Assembly: GCA_027016475.1 (NCBI GenBank)
Contig: JALUTL010000422.1
Span: 4,745-19,707, forward strand
Source of the DNA: Candidatus Heimdallarchaeota archaeon
Lineage (GTDB): Archaea > Asgardarchaeota > Heimdallarchaeia > Heimdallarchaeales > Kariarchaeaceae
Length of the DNA stretch: 14,963 nt
Reading direction: 5' to 3'
Under the pieces are notes generated by a model, which saw only the letters and a program-made list of their open reading frames with translations, searched no databases and was not told the DNA's origin. Shown here in pieces: positions 7,313 to 14,850 of this stretch (its first letter is position 1; the number at the start of each line of letters is the position of its first letter). The position numbers and the translations under genes were made by a program.

Positions 7313-8740
7313 TCAATTTCCAAAATACTTTATCGCTAGCCTATCCAATTCATCAATGACCTCATTAGGCAGGACGTTATAGTCTGTAAGCTCATACTTA
7401 TGGAAGACCTCCTTGGATTTGGTTGCAAATTCCTTCAGGGCGACCTTATCTCTGACGTCCCTTGAAATGGTAAACAGGATGAATGTCAAGTCTTCGGTCG
7501 GTTGAACATAAATTGCACCTTTCTTGAAATAAATTCGTTCAAGCGCTTCACCATCTCCGAACTCATTGACCAATGTCATTAATGCCATTACAAAATTCCC
7601 CAAAAGTATGGGGAGTTCAGGGTTTTCAGCCTCAATGTTTGACTTGTAGAACACCGTCAGCATTCCCGATGTTATGACGACAGTGTTTTTGAGGCTTTTG
7701 GCCAGATCTTCTCCCATTTCAAAGAATGGTCCCCTTAACCACACCAATTGCTCGATGGGGATTTTGAGCAAGGTGTTCATTGCATACTTGAAATCTTCCT
7801 CCTTCTCTTTGGCATCGGTTTCCAACATCAGTGATTGGAAAAAGAACCCTATTGTATCAAAAATGTCTACCACTTCAATTTCCTTGTTGTTCATTTGGAA
7901 CCATTTTTTCAATTGGTCTGCTGCCAGTATCGTCTCCTTAGATTCTTCGTCGTTGCCTATTGCATGGTGAAGCAGAGATCGAATATAGAAAACAAACATG
8001 GTTAGAATCTTTTGGTTGAAATAGTTGCCGATCATTTCAAGTTGATTGAGGGCACTAAAAGCAGTTTCCAAATACCTGCGATCTAACGTTGTTCCATAGA
8101 CTCCTTGAGAAAAATAAAGGGATGTGGCAATGCCTATGGTGGCCTTGAGTCCATTTGCAAAATCTATCAGAAGGCTGGCCATATGCATTTTGTCTGACGC
8201 TTCACTCAATCCCATCAAAAGTTCAATGAATTGGGTATTGATCAGAGATTCAAAATATTCCTCTCTTGCCTTGATCTCCTCTTTCTCAAGCATTTGTTGG
8301 ATTTTCATTTTTTTCGCCAAATAGCTTTCAACCATTGTTGTCTTGGAAAAATGCAGGAGATATTCTGCTTTCAGTCGATTCAATTGTTGGTAGATGTCAT
8401 TGACATGTATTCCTTTCTCTGTATAGAGATGAATCAAGTTGTCCTCTTCCATTGAATGAATAAAGAATTTGACTGATTCATCAACATTTACTATGATCCG
8501 GTATCGATCAGGATATCGTTGTTTCAAGTGTGCCATGAATTCCATGACGTCAACGATATACTCGTCAGTCCATTCACGGAAATCCGCTAACACTGCAAAA
8601 CTGTTGCCTGAAGCTAGTTGATGTACCGCTTCAAAAAAAGAACTGGTATGGTATGTTGTAAACCCCAGAATTTCAAGAGGGGGAATATATTCATGGATTG
8701 TAATGTGGACGATTGAAAGGTCTTCTATGGTTGTCACCAT
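7313..8740 (-). CDS. Receiver-like / coiled-coil / longin-like multidomain protein
   Basis: Unnamed 475-aa protein. Residues 8-128 have the alternating strand-helix pattern of a CheY-like receiver: FAVLADF places Asp53 at the usual phospho-acceptor strand end, RIIVNVDES matches the fourth strand. The N-terminal acidic pair that binds Mg is missing (IVHITIHEY instead), so it is probably a pseudo-receiver. A coiled coil follows (about 135-170), then a TPR-like helical region (220-335) and a C-terminal longin-like domain (about 352-450: SGMLTVFYKSN, helix NPELPILLGNFVMALMTLV, FKKGAIYVQPTEDLTFILF). The helical plus longin part aligns by eye with the C-terminal third of the 897-aa protein, and the final VIDELDRLAIKYF resembles REMERRLEGILKKYF there. 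A TATA-like box lies 35 bp upstream of the ATG. The function is unknown. Confidence 0.78.
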   Translation of the reverse strand: MVTTIEDLSIVHITIHEYIPPLEILGFTTYHTSSFFEAVHQLASGNSFAVLADFREWTDEYIVDVMEFMAHLKQRYPDRYRIIVNVDESVKFFIHSMEEDNLIHLYTEKGIHVNDIYQQLNRLKAEYLLHFSKTTMVESYLAKKMKIQQMLEKEEIKAREEYFESLINTQFIELLMGLSEASDKMHMASLLIDFANGLKATIGIATSLYFSQGVYGTTLDRRYLETAFSALNQLEMIGNYFNQKILTMFVFYIRSLLHHAIGNDEESKETILAADQLKKWFQMNNKEIEVVDIFDTIGFFFQSLMLETDAKEKEEDFKYAMNTLLKIPIEQLVWLRGPFFEMGEDLAKSLKNTVVITSGMLTVFYKSNIEAENPELPILLGNFVMALMTLVNEFGDGEALERIYFKKGAIYVQPTEDLTFILFTISRDVRDKVALKEFATKSKEVFHKYELTDYNVLPNEVIDELDRLAIKYFGN

Positions 8741-8766
8741 CCCAGTTTTCTGTTGTGAATATTGTT

Positions 8767-8836
8767 TTCACAAATAAAAAGGATTATGGTAACCCCCTGA
8801 CTGTTCCTGAAGTTTACTGTTATGGTTATTTGTGAA
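8767..8836. repeat. 11-bp perfect inverted repeat flanking an intergenic region
   Basis: TTCACAAATAA (8767-8777) and TTATTTGTGAA (8826-8836) are exact reverse complements separated by 48 bp. The left arm contains the TATA-like box of the 475-aa gene; the right arm contains the stop codon of the PLP-enzyme gene. It could be a paired operator or a long 3' hairpin of the upstream transcript. Confidence 0.5.
8771..8780 (-). promoter_or_regulatory. TATA-like box for the receiver/longin-like gene
   Basis: TTTTTATTTG on the reverse strand, centred about 35 bp before the ATG at 8740, predicts a leader of roughly 9 nt. It overlaps one arm of the inverted repeat, so a protein bound there would compete with TBP. 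Confidence 0.4.
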
Positions 8837-9824
8837 CTTGGCGACTTAGTGATGAGAAGTAGTTTTGGAGATCTACGTTTCCGCCGCTGACTATGATTCC
8901 AACCTTGCTTCCCTTTTGAATTTGGAGTTTCCTGATTGCCGCAACAGATACTGCCCCTGACGGTTCTACAACTATTTTCATGCGTGTCCAAAGAAATTCC
9001 ATGGTTTCCAATATTTCTTGTTCTGAAACCAACATGATATCGTCGACATACTGCTGAATAAATCGGAACGTTAATTCTGAAAGGCCTGTTCGCAGTCCGT
9101 CAGCTATTGTGTTGGGTGCATCCTGTGGCACAATTGATCCCTTGCGCAATGATCTATATGCGTCATCGGCATTTTGAGGCTCAGCTGCAAAGACATGGGT
9201 TGATTTTCCTGTCTCCTTAGCATAAATGGCTGTGCCGCTGATCAATCCACCGCCACCTACCGGAGCAATAACTGCGTCCAAGTTTCCGACTTGTTCAAAA
9301 AGCTCTTTTACAGCAGTGGCAGCACCTTGGATGACGTTGATGTTATCATACGGATGAATAAGTGTATATCCATGGTCTTGAATCAATTGATTGCATGTTT
9401 CTTCCCTTGCGCGCTGTGTCGGTTTGCACATGACAATTGTTCCGCCGTACTGGCGTGTTGCCTCCACTTTAACCTTCGGTGCGTTGTTTGGCATAACTAT
9501 GGTTGTTTTTATCCCCAAAAGTTGACCTGCCAACGCCACTGCTTGGGCGTGGTTTCCACTAGAATGAGTAACAACGCCTTTTCTTTTTTGCTCTGGCGAA
9601 AGGGATGAAAGGGCGTTGTATGCTCCTCGAAACTTGAATGCTCCCATTCTCTGGAAGTTTTCACATTTGAGGTATACTTCAAATCCAGTTAAATGATTCA
9701 ATGTCCGCGAGGTCATGATGGGCGTAACATTGACAATGCCGCGCAGTCTTTCTGCTGCCCTATGGATCTCGTCTATCACAGCTTCCCTTTGCATGGTTGG
9801 ATTAATTGTTTCTGTTTCTGTCAT
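8826..9824 (-). CDS. PLP-dependent serine racemase / threonine-serine dehydratase family enzyme
   Basis: Fold-type II PLP enzyme of 332 aa, cytoplasmic, expected to racemise serine and/or deaminate L-threonine or L-serine to 2-oxobutyrate or pyruvate. GAFKFRGAYNAL carries the PLP lysine (K64), HSSGNHAQ (about 87-94) holds the serine used as second base in serine racemases, and GGGGL (190-194) binds the PLP phosphate. AAEPQNADD matches the divalent-cation site of human serine racemase (E215, A219, D221). The C-terminus ends soon after SGGNVDL, so the regulatory ACT domain of biosynthetic threonine deaminase (about 500 aa) is absent. The frame is open to 9926, but the ATG at 9824 is preferred: it forms TAATG with the upstream gene's stop and matches the family N-terminus. 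Racemase versus dehydratase cannot be decided by reading. Confidence 0.88.
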   Translation of the reverse strand: MTETETINPTMQREAVIDEIHRAAERLRGIVNVTPIMTSRTLNHLTGFEVYLKCENFQRMGAFKFRGAYNALSSLSPEQKRKGVVTHSSGNHAQAVALAGQLLGIKTTIVMPNNAPKVKVEATRQYGGTIVMCKPTQRAREETCNQLIQDHGYTLIHPYDNINVIQGAATAVKELFEQVGNLDAVIAPVGGGGLISGTAIYAKETGKSTHVFAAEPQNADDAYRSLRKGSIVPQDAPNTIADGLRTGLSELTFRFIQQYVDDIMLVSEQEILETMEFLWTRMKIVVEPSGAVSVAAIRKLQIQKGSKVGIIVSGGNVDLQNYFSSLSRQVHK

Positions 9825-10468
9825 TAGTTGGTGCAAACTGATTTGAAGAAACTCTTGTCTATGGGGTAATAGTTCCACCCTGACACAAGGTGGGCGATAA
9901 AGGGATTTGTCAATTGCCTTCTGCATTCTGCATACTCAAAGCCTATTTCAATTACTAGTGTAGCCGTTGAGTTGGGGCGGTTCTGGAATTGGAAAATGTC
10001 TGTTGCGTTGAAGAAGATTGGGATTACATTGAAGGTTTCGTTAAATTCTTGGTTTGCCGCAAACTGATGTTTCATTATAAGGTGGGTAAAGTTTTGCCGT
10101 GAGAATGGTGCGGAGGTGAATGTTGAAGTGAGATTGACTTGTTTCCCAAATGCTGAAATTTTGAAGAATGTCGTTCCGTTGATGTTTTCGTTTCCCAGTA
10201 TGGCATTTTGGTTTTCACTGAACACATCCTGCCTGACCACTTCCAGTTCAACAAAGGAGGGAGTTACTGTGTTTCCCATCATGATATATGGCATAATGAG
10301 GGTGTATGACAGATCTTCCTCCAAGGAAATGGATATCGTAAGGGTTTCCCGATAATGGGGTGTCACCAGGAAATACACGGCAGGTGCCACCATGATTCCC
10401 ACGAAAATCAAAACAAAGATGCCGATTACCACTGCCGCTTTTTTGAGGTTCTTTTCCTTTGCTTCCAT
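9824..10468 (-). CDS. Membrane-anchored extracytoplasmic protein with six N-glycosylation sequons
   Basis: Unrecognised 214-aa protein. A short Lys-rich cytoplasmic end (MEAKEKNLKK) is followed by one hydrophobic helix (about 11-36), a likely uncleaved signal anchor. The rest (37-214) is expected outside the membrane and looks beta-rich. It contains six N-X-S/T sequons: N97, N112, N126, N143, N154 and N166, a dense run consistent with an archaeal surface glycoprotein. Two cysteines near the C-terminus (C182, C212) could pair. The ATG at 10468 lies 26 bp behind a TATA-like box. Its stop codon overlaps the start of the PLP-enzyme gene (TAATG), so the two are translated in tandem. I know no family for it; the pairing with a cytoplasmic amino acid enzyme is unexplained. 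Confidence 0.75.
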   Translation of the reverse strand: MEAKEKNLKKAAVVIGIFVLIFVGIMVAPAVYFLVTPHYRETLTISISLEEDLSYTLIMPYIMMGNTVTPSFVELEVVRQDVFSENQNAILGNENINGTTFFKISAFGKQVNLTSTFTSAPFSRQNFTHLIMKHQFAANQEFNETFNVIPIFFNATDIFQFQNRPNSTATLVIEIGFEYAECRRQLTNPFIAHLVSGWNYYPIDKSFFKSVCTN

Positions 10469-10490
10469 ATGTTTGCTTTTGGGTGTTACA

Positions 10491-10498
10491 TATTAATT
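10491..10498 (-). promoter_or_regulatory. TATA-like box for the glycoprotein / PLP-enzyme operon
   Basis: AATTAATA on the reverse strand is centred 26 bp before the ATG at 10468, within the 45-bp gap behind the oligopeptidase gene. It predicts a leaderless two-gene transcript covering the membrane protein and the PLP enzyme. Confidence 0.5.
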
Positions 10499-10513
10499 GG
10501 ATGGTAATTCCCG

Positions 10514-12616
10514 TCAACGCAAAGACAATCCAAGTGCCTTGAGGATGAAGGCATATATGTATGCAAGCTCCCTGAGGTAATCATACCGTCCTGAAGCACC
10601 TGCATGCCCTGCCCCCATATTTGTCTTGAGGAGCAACATATTATGGTCTGTTTTCATTGCCCGAAGTTTGGCAACAAATTTTGCAGGTTCCCAGTAATGC
10701 ACCCGCGGATCATTCAATCCTGCGGTAACCAAAATGTGTGGGTAGTCCTGTTGCTTTATGTTGTCATAGGGTGAATAGGACATCATGTAATCAAAATAGT
10801 CCTTTTCGTTTGGATTGCCCCATTCCTTATATTCGAATGTTGTAAGCGGAATTGACGCATCAAGCATTGTATTGATAACGTCTACAAAAGGCACTCTCGC
10901 AACGACGCACTTGAACAGGTCAGGTCTCATGTTCGTGACCGCTCCCATAAGCAATCCACCAGCACTTCCTCCCATAATGGCCAAGTGATTTGGAGATGTA
11001 TACCTGTTTTGGATAAGGTGTTCGGCAACTGCAATGAAGTCGGTGAAGGTGTTCATCTTTTTCTTAAGTTTTCCATCTTCATACCATGGCTTTCCCAATT
11101 CTCCACCACCACGTATGTGTGCAATTGCATAAATCATGCCTCGTTCCAGAAGGCTGATTGCTGTAGAACTGAATGACGGGTCTACACTTATTCCATATGA
11201 GCCGTAGCCATAAAGCAATGTGGGATTTGTTCCATCCTTCTCAATTCCCTTTTTGAATGCAATTGAAATTGGAATTTTGGTTCCGTCTTCTGCGACAGCA
11301 AACTCTCTTACCGTCATGTATTGGCTGGGGTCGAATCCTTTAATTTCATCCTGTTTGAGATTTTCAAGCTGCTTCTTTGCCATATCATACTCAAAGGTTA
11401 TGGGAGGCGTCACCGGTGAAGAGAATCGGAATCTGATCTTTTCTGAATCATAATTTGGGTTTGACATGAACCCTAGTGCATAAATGGGCTCAGGCATTTC
11501 AATATCATGAGCTTCTCCAGTATGCACATTGTGAATTGTTATCCCCATAAATCCGTTTTCCCGTTTCAGAATGGCCAAGAAGTTTTTGAAGGTGTCCACA
11601 CCAAAAAGACGAACATTTGGGTCATGCGGAATGAATTCCTCCCAATTATTTGGGTCGGTATCTTCGACTCTAGTCCTCATTATTTTGAAATTGACTGCAT
11701 TCTCATTGATTGTAACATAGAAAAATCCTTCATGGTGGGCCAGTTGGTATTCAATTCCTTCCTTCCTTGGTATGAACGGTTTCAGGTCATGAAGCAGGGG
11801 TGACTTGTCTTCTCCTTTCTGTGCAAGCAATGAATATCGCACTTCTGTGGTGTCGCTTGCCAAGCTGGAAACAAAAAAATACTTGTCATCCTTGGTTTTT
11901 GTCATTGTGACCAAGAATTCTTCGTCTGGCTCTTCAAAGACGATTTTGTCAGTTCCTGGATCATCTCCCAGCCTGTGCAATTTAATGGCATAGGGGCGAT
12001 GAATTTTGTCCAAGATGATATAGAAGAGATGTGTTGAATTGTTGTCCCATTCTGTATTTCCTGCCACTTCTGGTATTTTGCCCCTGATCTCTTCTGTGGC
12101 AATCTCAGCTATATAGAGGTCATAGGTTTCATAGCCGTTTGTGTCAATGGTATAGGCCATAAGCTTGTGGTCAGGGCTTATTCGCAATGATCCCAGTCGA
12201 AAGTACTCATGCCCTTCTGCATATTTGTTCTCGTCAAAGTAAATCTCCTCTAGTGCATCAAGGCTTCCATGTTTTCTGCAATGTATCACATAGTTTTTTC
12301 CCTCTTCGGTTCTGGTATAGTAATAGTAGTCATCAATTTTGATCGGAACTGATTCATCTGTTTCCTTGATTCTTCCTTTCATTTCCAAATACAATTTTTC
12401 CTGAAATTCTTTCGTGTCTTCCATGATTTTTTCTGCGTATTTGTTCTCTTCTTTCAAATATTGTATCACGTCGTCTGTTTCCTTGTTTCTCAACCAAAAG
12501 TACGGGTCTTCCAATACCATTCCATGGATTTCTGTTTTTTTGATTTCCTGCTTCGCAACAGGTGGGGCAATCGATGTTGCATCCGCTTTCGCCATATGGC
12601 CTGTAAAAACAGACAT
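10514..12616 (-). CDS. ptrB: Oligopeptidase B (S9A serine peptidase, prolyl oligopeptidase family)
   Basis: Cytoplasmic serine peptidase that cleaves short peptides, typically after Arg or Lys. From the chosen ATG the protein is 700 aa, close to E. coli PtrB (686). An N-terminal PPVAK...DPYFWLRN segment leads into the beta-propeller, and the hydrolase domain carries YGYGSYGIS, HIRGGGELG and the catalytic triad Ser551 (MGGSAGG), Asp636 (GLNDPRV) and His671 (GAGHAGASGR). LDASIPLTTFEYKEWGNP is diagnostic of oligopeptidase B rather than prolyl oligopeptidase. The frame is open to a TTG at 12655. I prefer the ATG at 12616; a GGAGGG at 12635-12640 lies 18 nt upstream, rather far, so the start remains uncertain (ATG at 12595 is also possible). 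This family is mainly bacterial, so transfer is likely. Divergent from the 475-aa gene at 12722. Confidence 0.93.
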   Translation of the reverse strand: MSVFTGHMAKADATSIAPPVAKQEIKKTEIHGMVLEDPYFWLRNKETDDVIQYLKEENKYAEKIMEDTKEFQEKLYLEMKGRIKETDESVPIKIDDYYYYTRTEEGKNYVIHCRKHGSLDALEEIYFDENKYAEGHEYFRLGSLRISPDHKLMAYTIDTNGYETYDLYIAEIATEEIRGKIPEVAGNTEWDNNSTHLFYIILDKIHRPYAIKLHRLGDDPGTDKIVFEEPDEEFLVTMTKTKDDKYFFVSSLASDTTEVRYSLLAQKGEDKSPLLHDLKPFIPRKEGIEYQLAHHEGFFYVTINENAVNFKIMRTRVEDTDPNNWEEFIPHDPNVRLFGVDTFKNFLAILKRENGFMGITIHNVHTGEAHDIEMPEPIYALGFMSNPNYDSEKIRFRFSSPVTPPITFEYDMAKKQLENLKQDEIKGFDPSQYMTVREFAVAEDGTKIPISIAFKKGIEKDGTNPTLLYGYGSYGISVDPSFSSTAISLLERGMIYAIAHIRGGGELGKPWYEDGKLKKKMNTFTDFIAVAEHLIQNRYTSPNHLAIMGGSAGGLLMGAVTNMRPDLFKCVVARVPFVDVINTMLDASIPLTTFEYKEWGNPNEKDYFDYMMSYSPYDNIKQQDYPHILVTAGLNDPRVHYWEPAKFVAKLRAMKTDHNMLLLKTNMGAGHAGASGRYDYLRELAYIYAFILKALGLSLR

Positions 12617-12692
12617 TTTGTAAACTATCTGATTCCCTCCTTTTTCAATTGTCAAATCAACTTTCCAATTCTTGCAATAAACATAGTCTATA

Positions 12693-12700
12693 CTTATTAA
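12693..12700 (+). promoter_or_regulatory. TATA-like box for the 475-aa longin-like gene
   Basis: CTTATTAA is centred 26 bp before the ATG at 12722, predicting a leaderless transcript. It lies in the divergent spacer shared with the oligopeptidase gene. A separate reverse-strand candidate for that gene (around 12675-12682, TTTATTG) is weak and I do not call it. Confidence 0.45.
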
Positions 12701-12721
12701 TGTGGAAAGTAAAACTAGCTC

Positions 12722-14149
12722 ATGGTCTCACCTTCAGTCAGTCTGTATCTTAGAAGGTTGCAAATAATCACTGAAGAAGGGTTGACCATCTACATCTATC
12801 CTGAAACCTTTGCCAAAAACCCTCAGCTAATCTCAGGCATGCTTTCAGCACTGTTTATTTTCATGAGGGAAGAATATGGTGGCAACGTCCATTCAATTAT
12901 GCTGTCGGACAGGCAGATCAAATTCATGAGATATGGGCAGTACATTATCATTTTGGAATTGGAGCAGTTTGTTGACGAAGATTGCAGCAACATCTTTTTC
13001 AGCTATCTGATGAACCTGCTCAAACCAATCTTTGATGAAACGGGACGGAACTACAACTTGAGCATCGGGATGGTGAGCTCACTTGGACTGTCCCGTATAT
13101 TTGAGGCATCACATCAATTGGAGATCATGAAGGAACACGATGTGCCTCTCTTGCTCTCCGATGCCTATGTATTGGTAAAACTGAAAGAATCATTTGCAGA
13201 GCATTTTGGGAAGTTCAAGGGATTCTCTCGTGTTGAATATTTGCGTGAAAATCTGTCCGAAGTCTTTCCCGAACCTCCATATGGTCCCGATGGCGAAGGA
13301 TACTATTCAATCATAGAAAACGAAGCAGAGGGGATTTCCAAACTTTTCATCAAGGTTGACGAATTGGAGGTTCTGATTATCCTCCCTTTGGGTTCCGAAT
13401 CATTGTTTATGCGTATTGGATCAGGTCTCAAGAATCTATTTGGATACCTGAAGACCATTCGGTCTGAATTGAGTGCAAACGAAATTGTTGATTTATTGCT
13501 GGCGCTTCGATTTCCGACAGAAGTGCAACATGACCATACCCAAATCAAAAAAGAGGAAATTCCTCCCGATTTGTCACAGGCTGTACTTGGTTTTACCCTT
13601 TTGGGTAATCTTGTTCCCTCCTTTACAGAAGCATTGCTTGTAGGAGAAAAAATGGCTATTGCTGGAGATGAATTGAGTGTACAGGCAGTGACACATTTTG
13701 CTCGCATGCTTGCAACCCATTACCCATTGCAGATTAGTCCATTTTATCGTGAATCTATCAAAAACACAAACTATCATGTCCTTCTTATACATCCAACTGT
13801 TCTTGATACGACAGATTTTGAGACTCTTCCCATTTTTCATATAGGTGGAGAATCCACAAACATTCCTTCTGGCAAACCATTTCGTCACCTTTTCCGTAGC
13901 TGTCTTGATCTTTACCCCGAGAATCGCGTGATTTTGTTTGAAGAAGGTGTGCGCAATGTGTTGGATGGGTATGGTGACTTGCTTTATCTTTTGGTTGCAG
14001 AATTCGACAGAGTGCGGGCAAAGGAGCAGTTGAAAGAGCTGAAAAATCGTCTTGGATCGGAGCTGTTCAAGTATGTCCAAAATATATTGGTTGCTCAGCA
14101 TCCTTCGTTATCAAAATTTTTGGATGACATGACACGAATATCTAAATGA
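12722..14149 (+). CDS. Longin-like protein with N- and C-terminal longin-type folds
   Basis: Unnamed 475-aa protein. Residues 8-105 form a clear longin-like domain: strands LYLRRLQIITEEGLTIYIYP, helix NPQLISGMLSALFIFMREE (33-51), three strands ending in YIIILELEQF (74-83) and a closing helix. The middle (about 110-340) is mixed, with a possible partial repeat at 195-250 (GISKLFIKVDELEVLIILPL). The C-terminal part (about 350-460) also looks longin-like: NRVILFEEGVRNVLDGYG, then DLLYLLVAEFDRVR and a long helix parallel the last strands and helix of the domains in the 897-aa and receiver/longin proteins. The helix motif nearly repeats that of the 207-aa protein. The ATG is 26 bp behind a TATA-like box. 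Its end overlaps the opposing acetyltransferase gene by 8 bp. Function is unknown; GTPase or traffic regulation is inference. Confidence 0.78.
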   Translation: MVSPSVSLYLRRLQIITEEGLTIYIYPETFAKNPQLISGMLSALFIFMREEYGGNVHSIMLSDRQIKFMRYGQYIIILELEQFVDEDCSNIFFSYLMNLLKPIFDETGRNYNLSIGMVSSLGLSRIFEASHQLEIMKEHDVPLLLSDAYVLVKLKESFAEHFGKFKGFSRVEYLRENLSEVFPEPPYGPDGEGYYSIIENEAEGISKLFIKVDELEVLIILPLGSESLFMRIGSGLKNLFGYLKTIRSELSANEIVDLLLALRFPTEVQHDHTQIKKEEIPPDLSQAVLGFTLLGNLVPSFTEALLVGEKMAIAGDELSVQAVTHFARMLATHYPLQISPFYRESIKNTNYHVLLIHPTVLDTTDFETLPIFHIGGESTNIPSGKPFRHLFRSCLDLYPENRVILFEEGVRNVLDGYGDLLYLLVAEFDRVRAKEQLKELKNRLGSELFKYVQNILVAQHPSLSKFLDDMTRISK

Positions 14150-14810
14150 TTTCAAAGACTTTTGGTAACCTTTCCTTGCTTTCTCTAGGGAAAACGTACG
14201 ACACCCTTTTTTCCTGTATCCCAAAAGTGTTGGTTTTGTAATGATATCCCAAACGCTTGAATCCAATTTTTTCGTAGACATGCTGAGCTCGGAAGTTTGT
14301 TTCCTGTGTTTCAAGCCAAACAGAATCCACTGTGGTTAATTCAAATGTTGCGAAAAGATACATTTGAGTGGCCAATGTCCCTAACCCCAATTCCAAAAAA
14401 TGTGGATGAATTGCGATTCCAAAAATCAACTCATCTTGCTTTTCCGGAACCAATGTTGAAATTCTGCCAATCAACGAACGTTTGTTTGGGGAAGTTTGTA
14501 GGGCTGTTCGGTCAACAATGCCTTTTGACAACGCATGTGCCTTTTCTCGGAGCAGTCCCTTGTTGGTCGTATAATGCGATAAGACAAAAAGTGACAGCCA
14601 AAAGCTATGATTGCCCATGTTGGTATTGAACCAATATTTCTGCTCCTGATGCGTGATGTATGTGAAGTTAGCCCATGACAGCTTTTCTTCCTTATATTGC
14701 GGCCATTGTGCAATCTCCTTGAGATCATCCAATGTCAAGAGATGCATGGAGAGTAGGCCTTCTCTGTCCTGTACAGTTTTGTTGTTGAATGCATCTAGCA
14801 GTTTTTTCAC
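14142..14810 (-). CDS. GNAT family N-acetyltransferase
   Basis: Predicted acetyl-CoA-dependent N-acyltransferase of 222 aa; substrate unknown. The acetyl-CoA pyrophosphate-binding motif A is at 130-146 (FGIAIHPHFLELGLGTLA, with the LGLGT loop at 141-145), followed by helix 3, the strand VDSVWLETQETNFRAQHVYEKIGF (162-184) typical of RimJ/RimL-like proteins, and GYHYKT. The N-terminal 100 residues carry the acceptor-side part and are longer than the minimal fold (about 150 aa). The start is a GTG at 14810, 35 bp behind a TTTAAA box; an internal ATG (Met22, 14747) is less likely because LLSMHLLTLDDL is usually near but not at the start of this family. The tail overlaps the convergent 475-aa gene by 8 bp. 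Confidence 0.85.
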   Translation of the reverse strand: MKKLLDAFNNKTVQDREGLLSMHLLTLDDLKEIAQWPQYKEEKLSWANFTYITHQEQKYWFNTNMGNHSFWLSLFVLSHYTTNKGLLREKAHALSKGIVDRTALQTSPNKRSLIGRISTLVPEKQDELIFGIAIHPHFLELGLGTLATQMYLFATFELTTVDSVWLETQETNFRAQHVYEKIGFKRLGYHYKTNTFGIQEKRVSYVFPRESKERLPKVFEII

Positions 14811-14842
14811 TAGTGTTCAAATAAACAAATTCACAGAGTGCA

Positions 14843-14848
14843 TTTAAA
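14843..14848 (-). promoter_or_regulatory. TATA-like box for the acetyltransferase gene
   Basis: TTTAAA is centred 35 bp before the GTG start at 14810, predicting a leader of about 9 nt. It supports the GTG as the start. Confidence 0.45.
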
Positions 14849-14850
14849 GT

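Noticed and set aside
9825..9926. 34-codon N-terminal extension of the PLP enzyme
   Set aside because: It overlaps the conserved end of the upstream membrane-protein gene; the ATG at 9824 gives TAATG coupling and fits the family N-terminus.
12617..12655. 13-codon extension of oligopeptidase B from a TTG
   Set aside because: TTG start with no supporting site, low similarity to the family N-terminus; the ATG at 12616 fits better, though the start stays uncertain.
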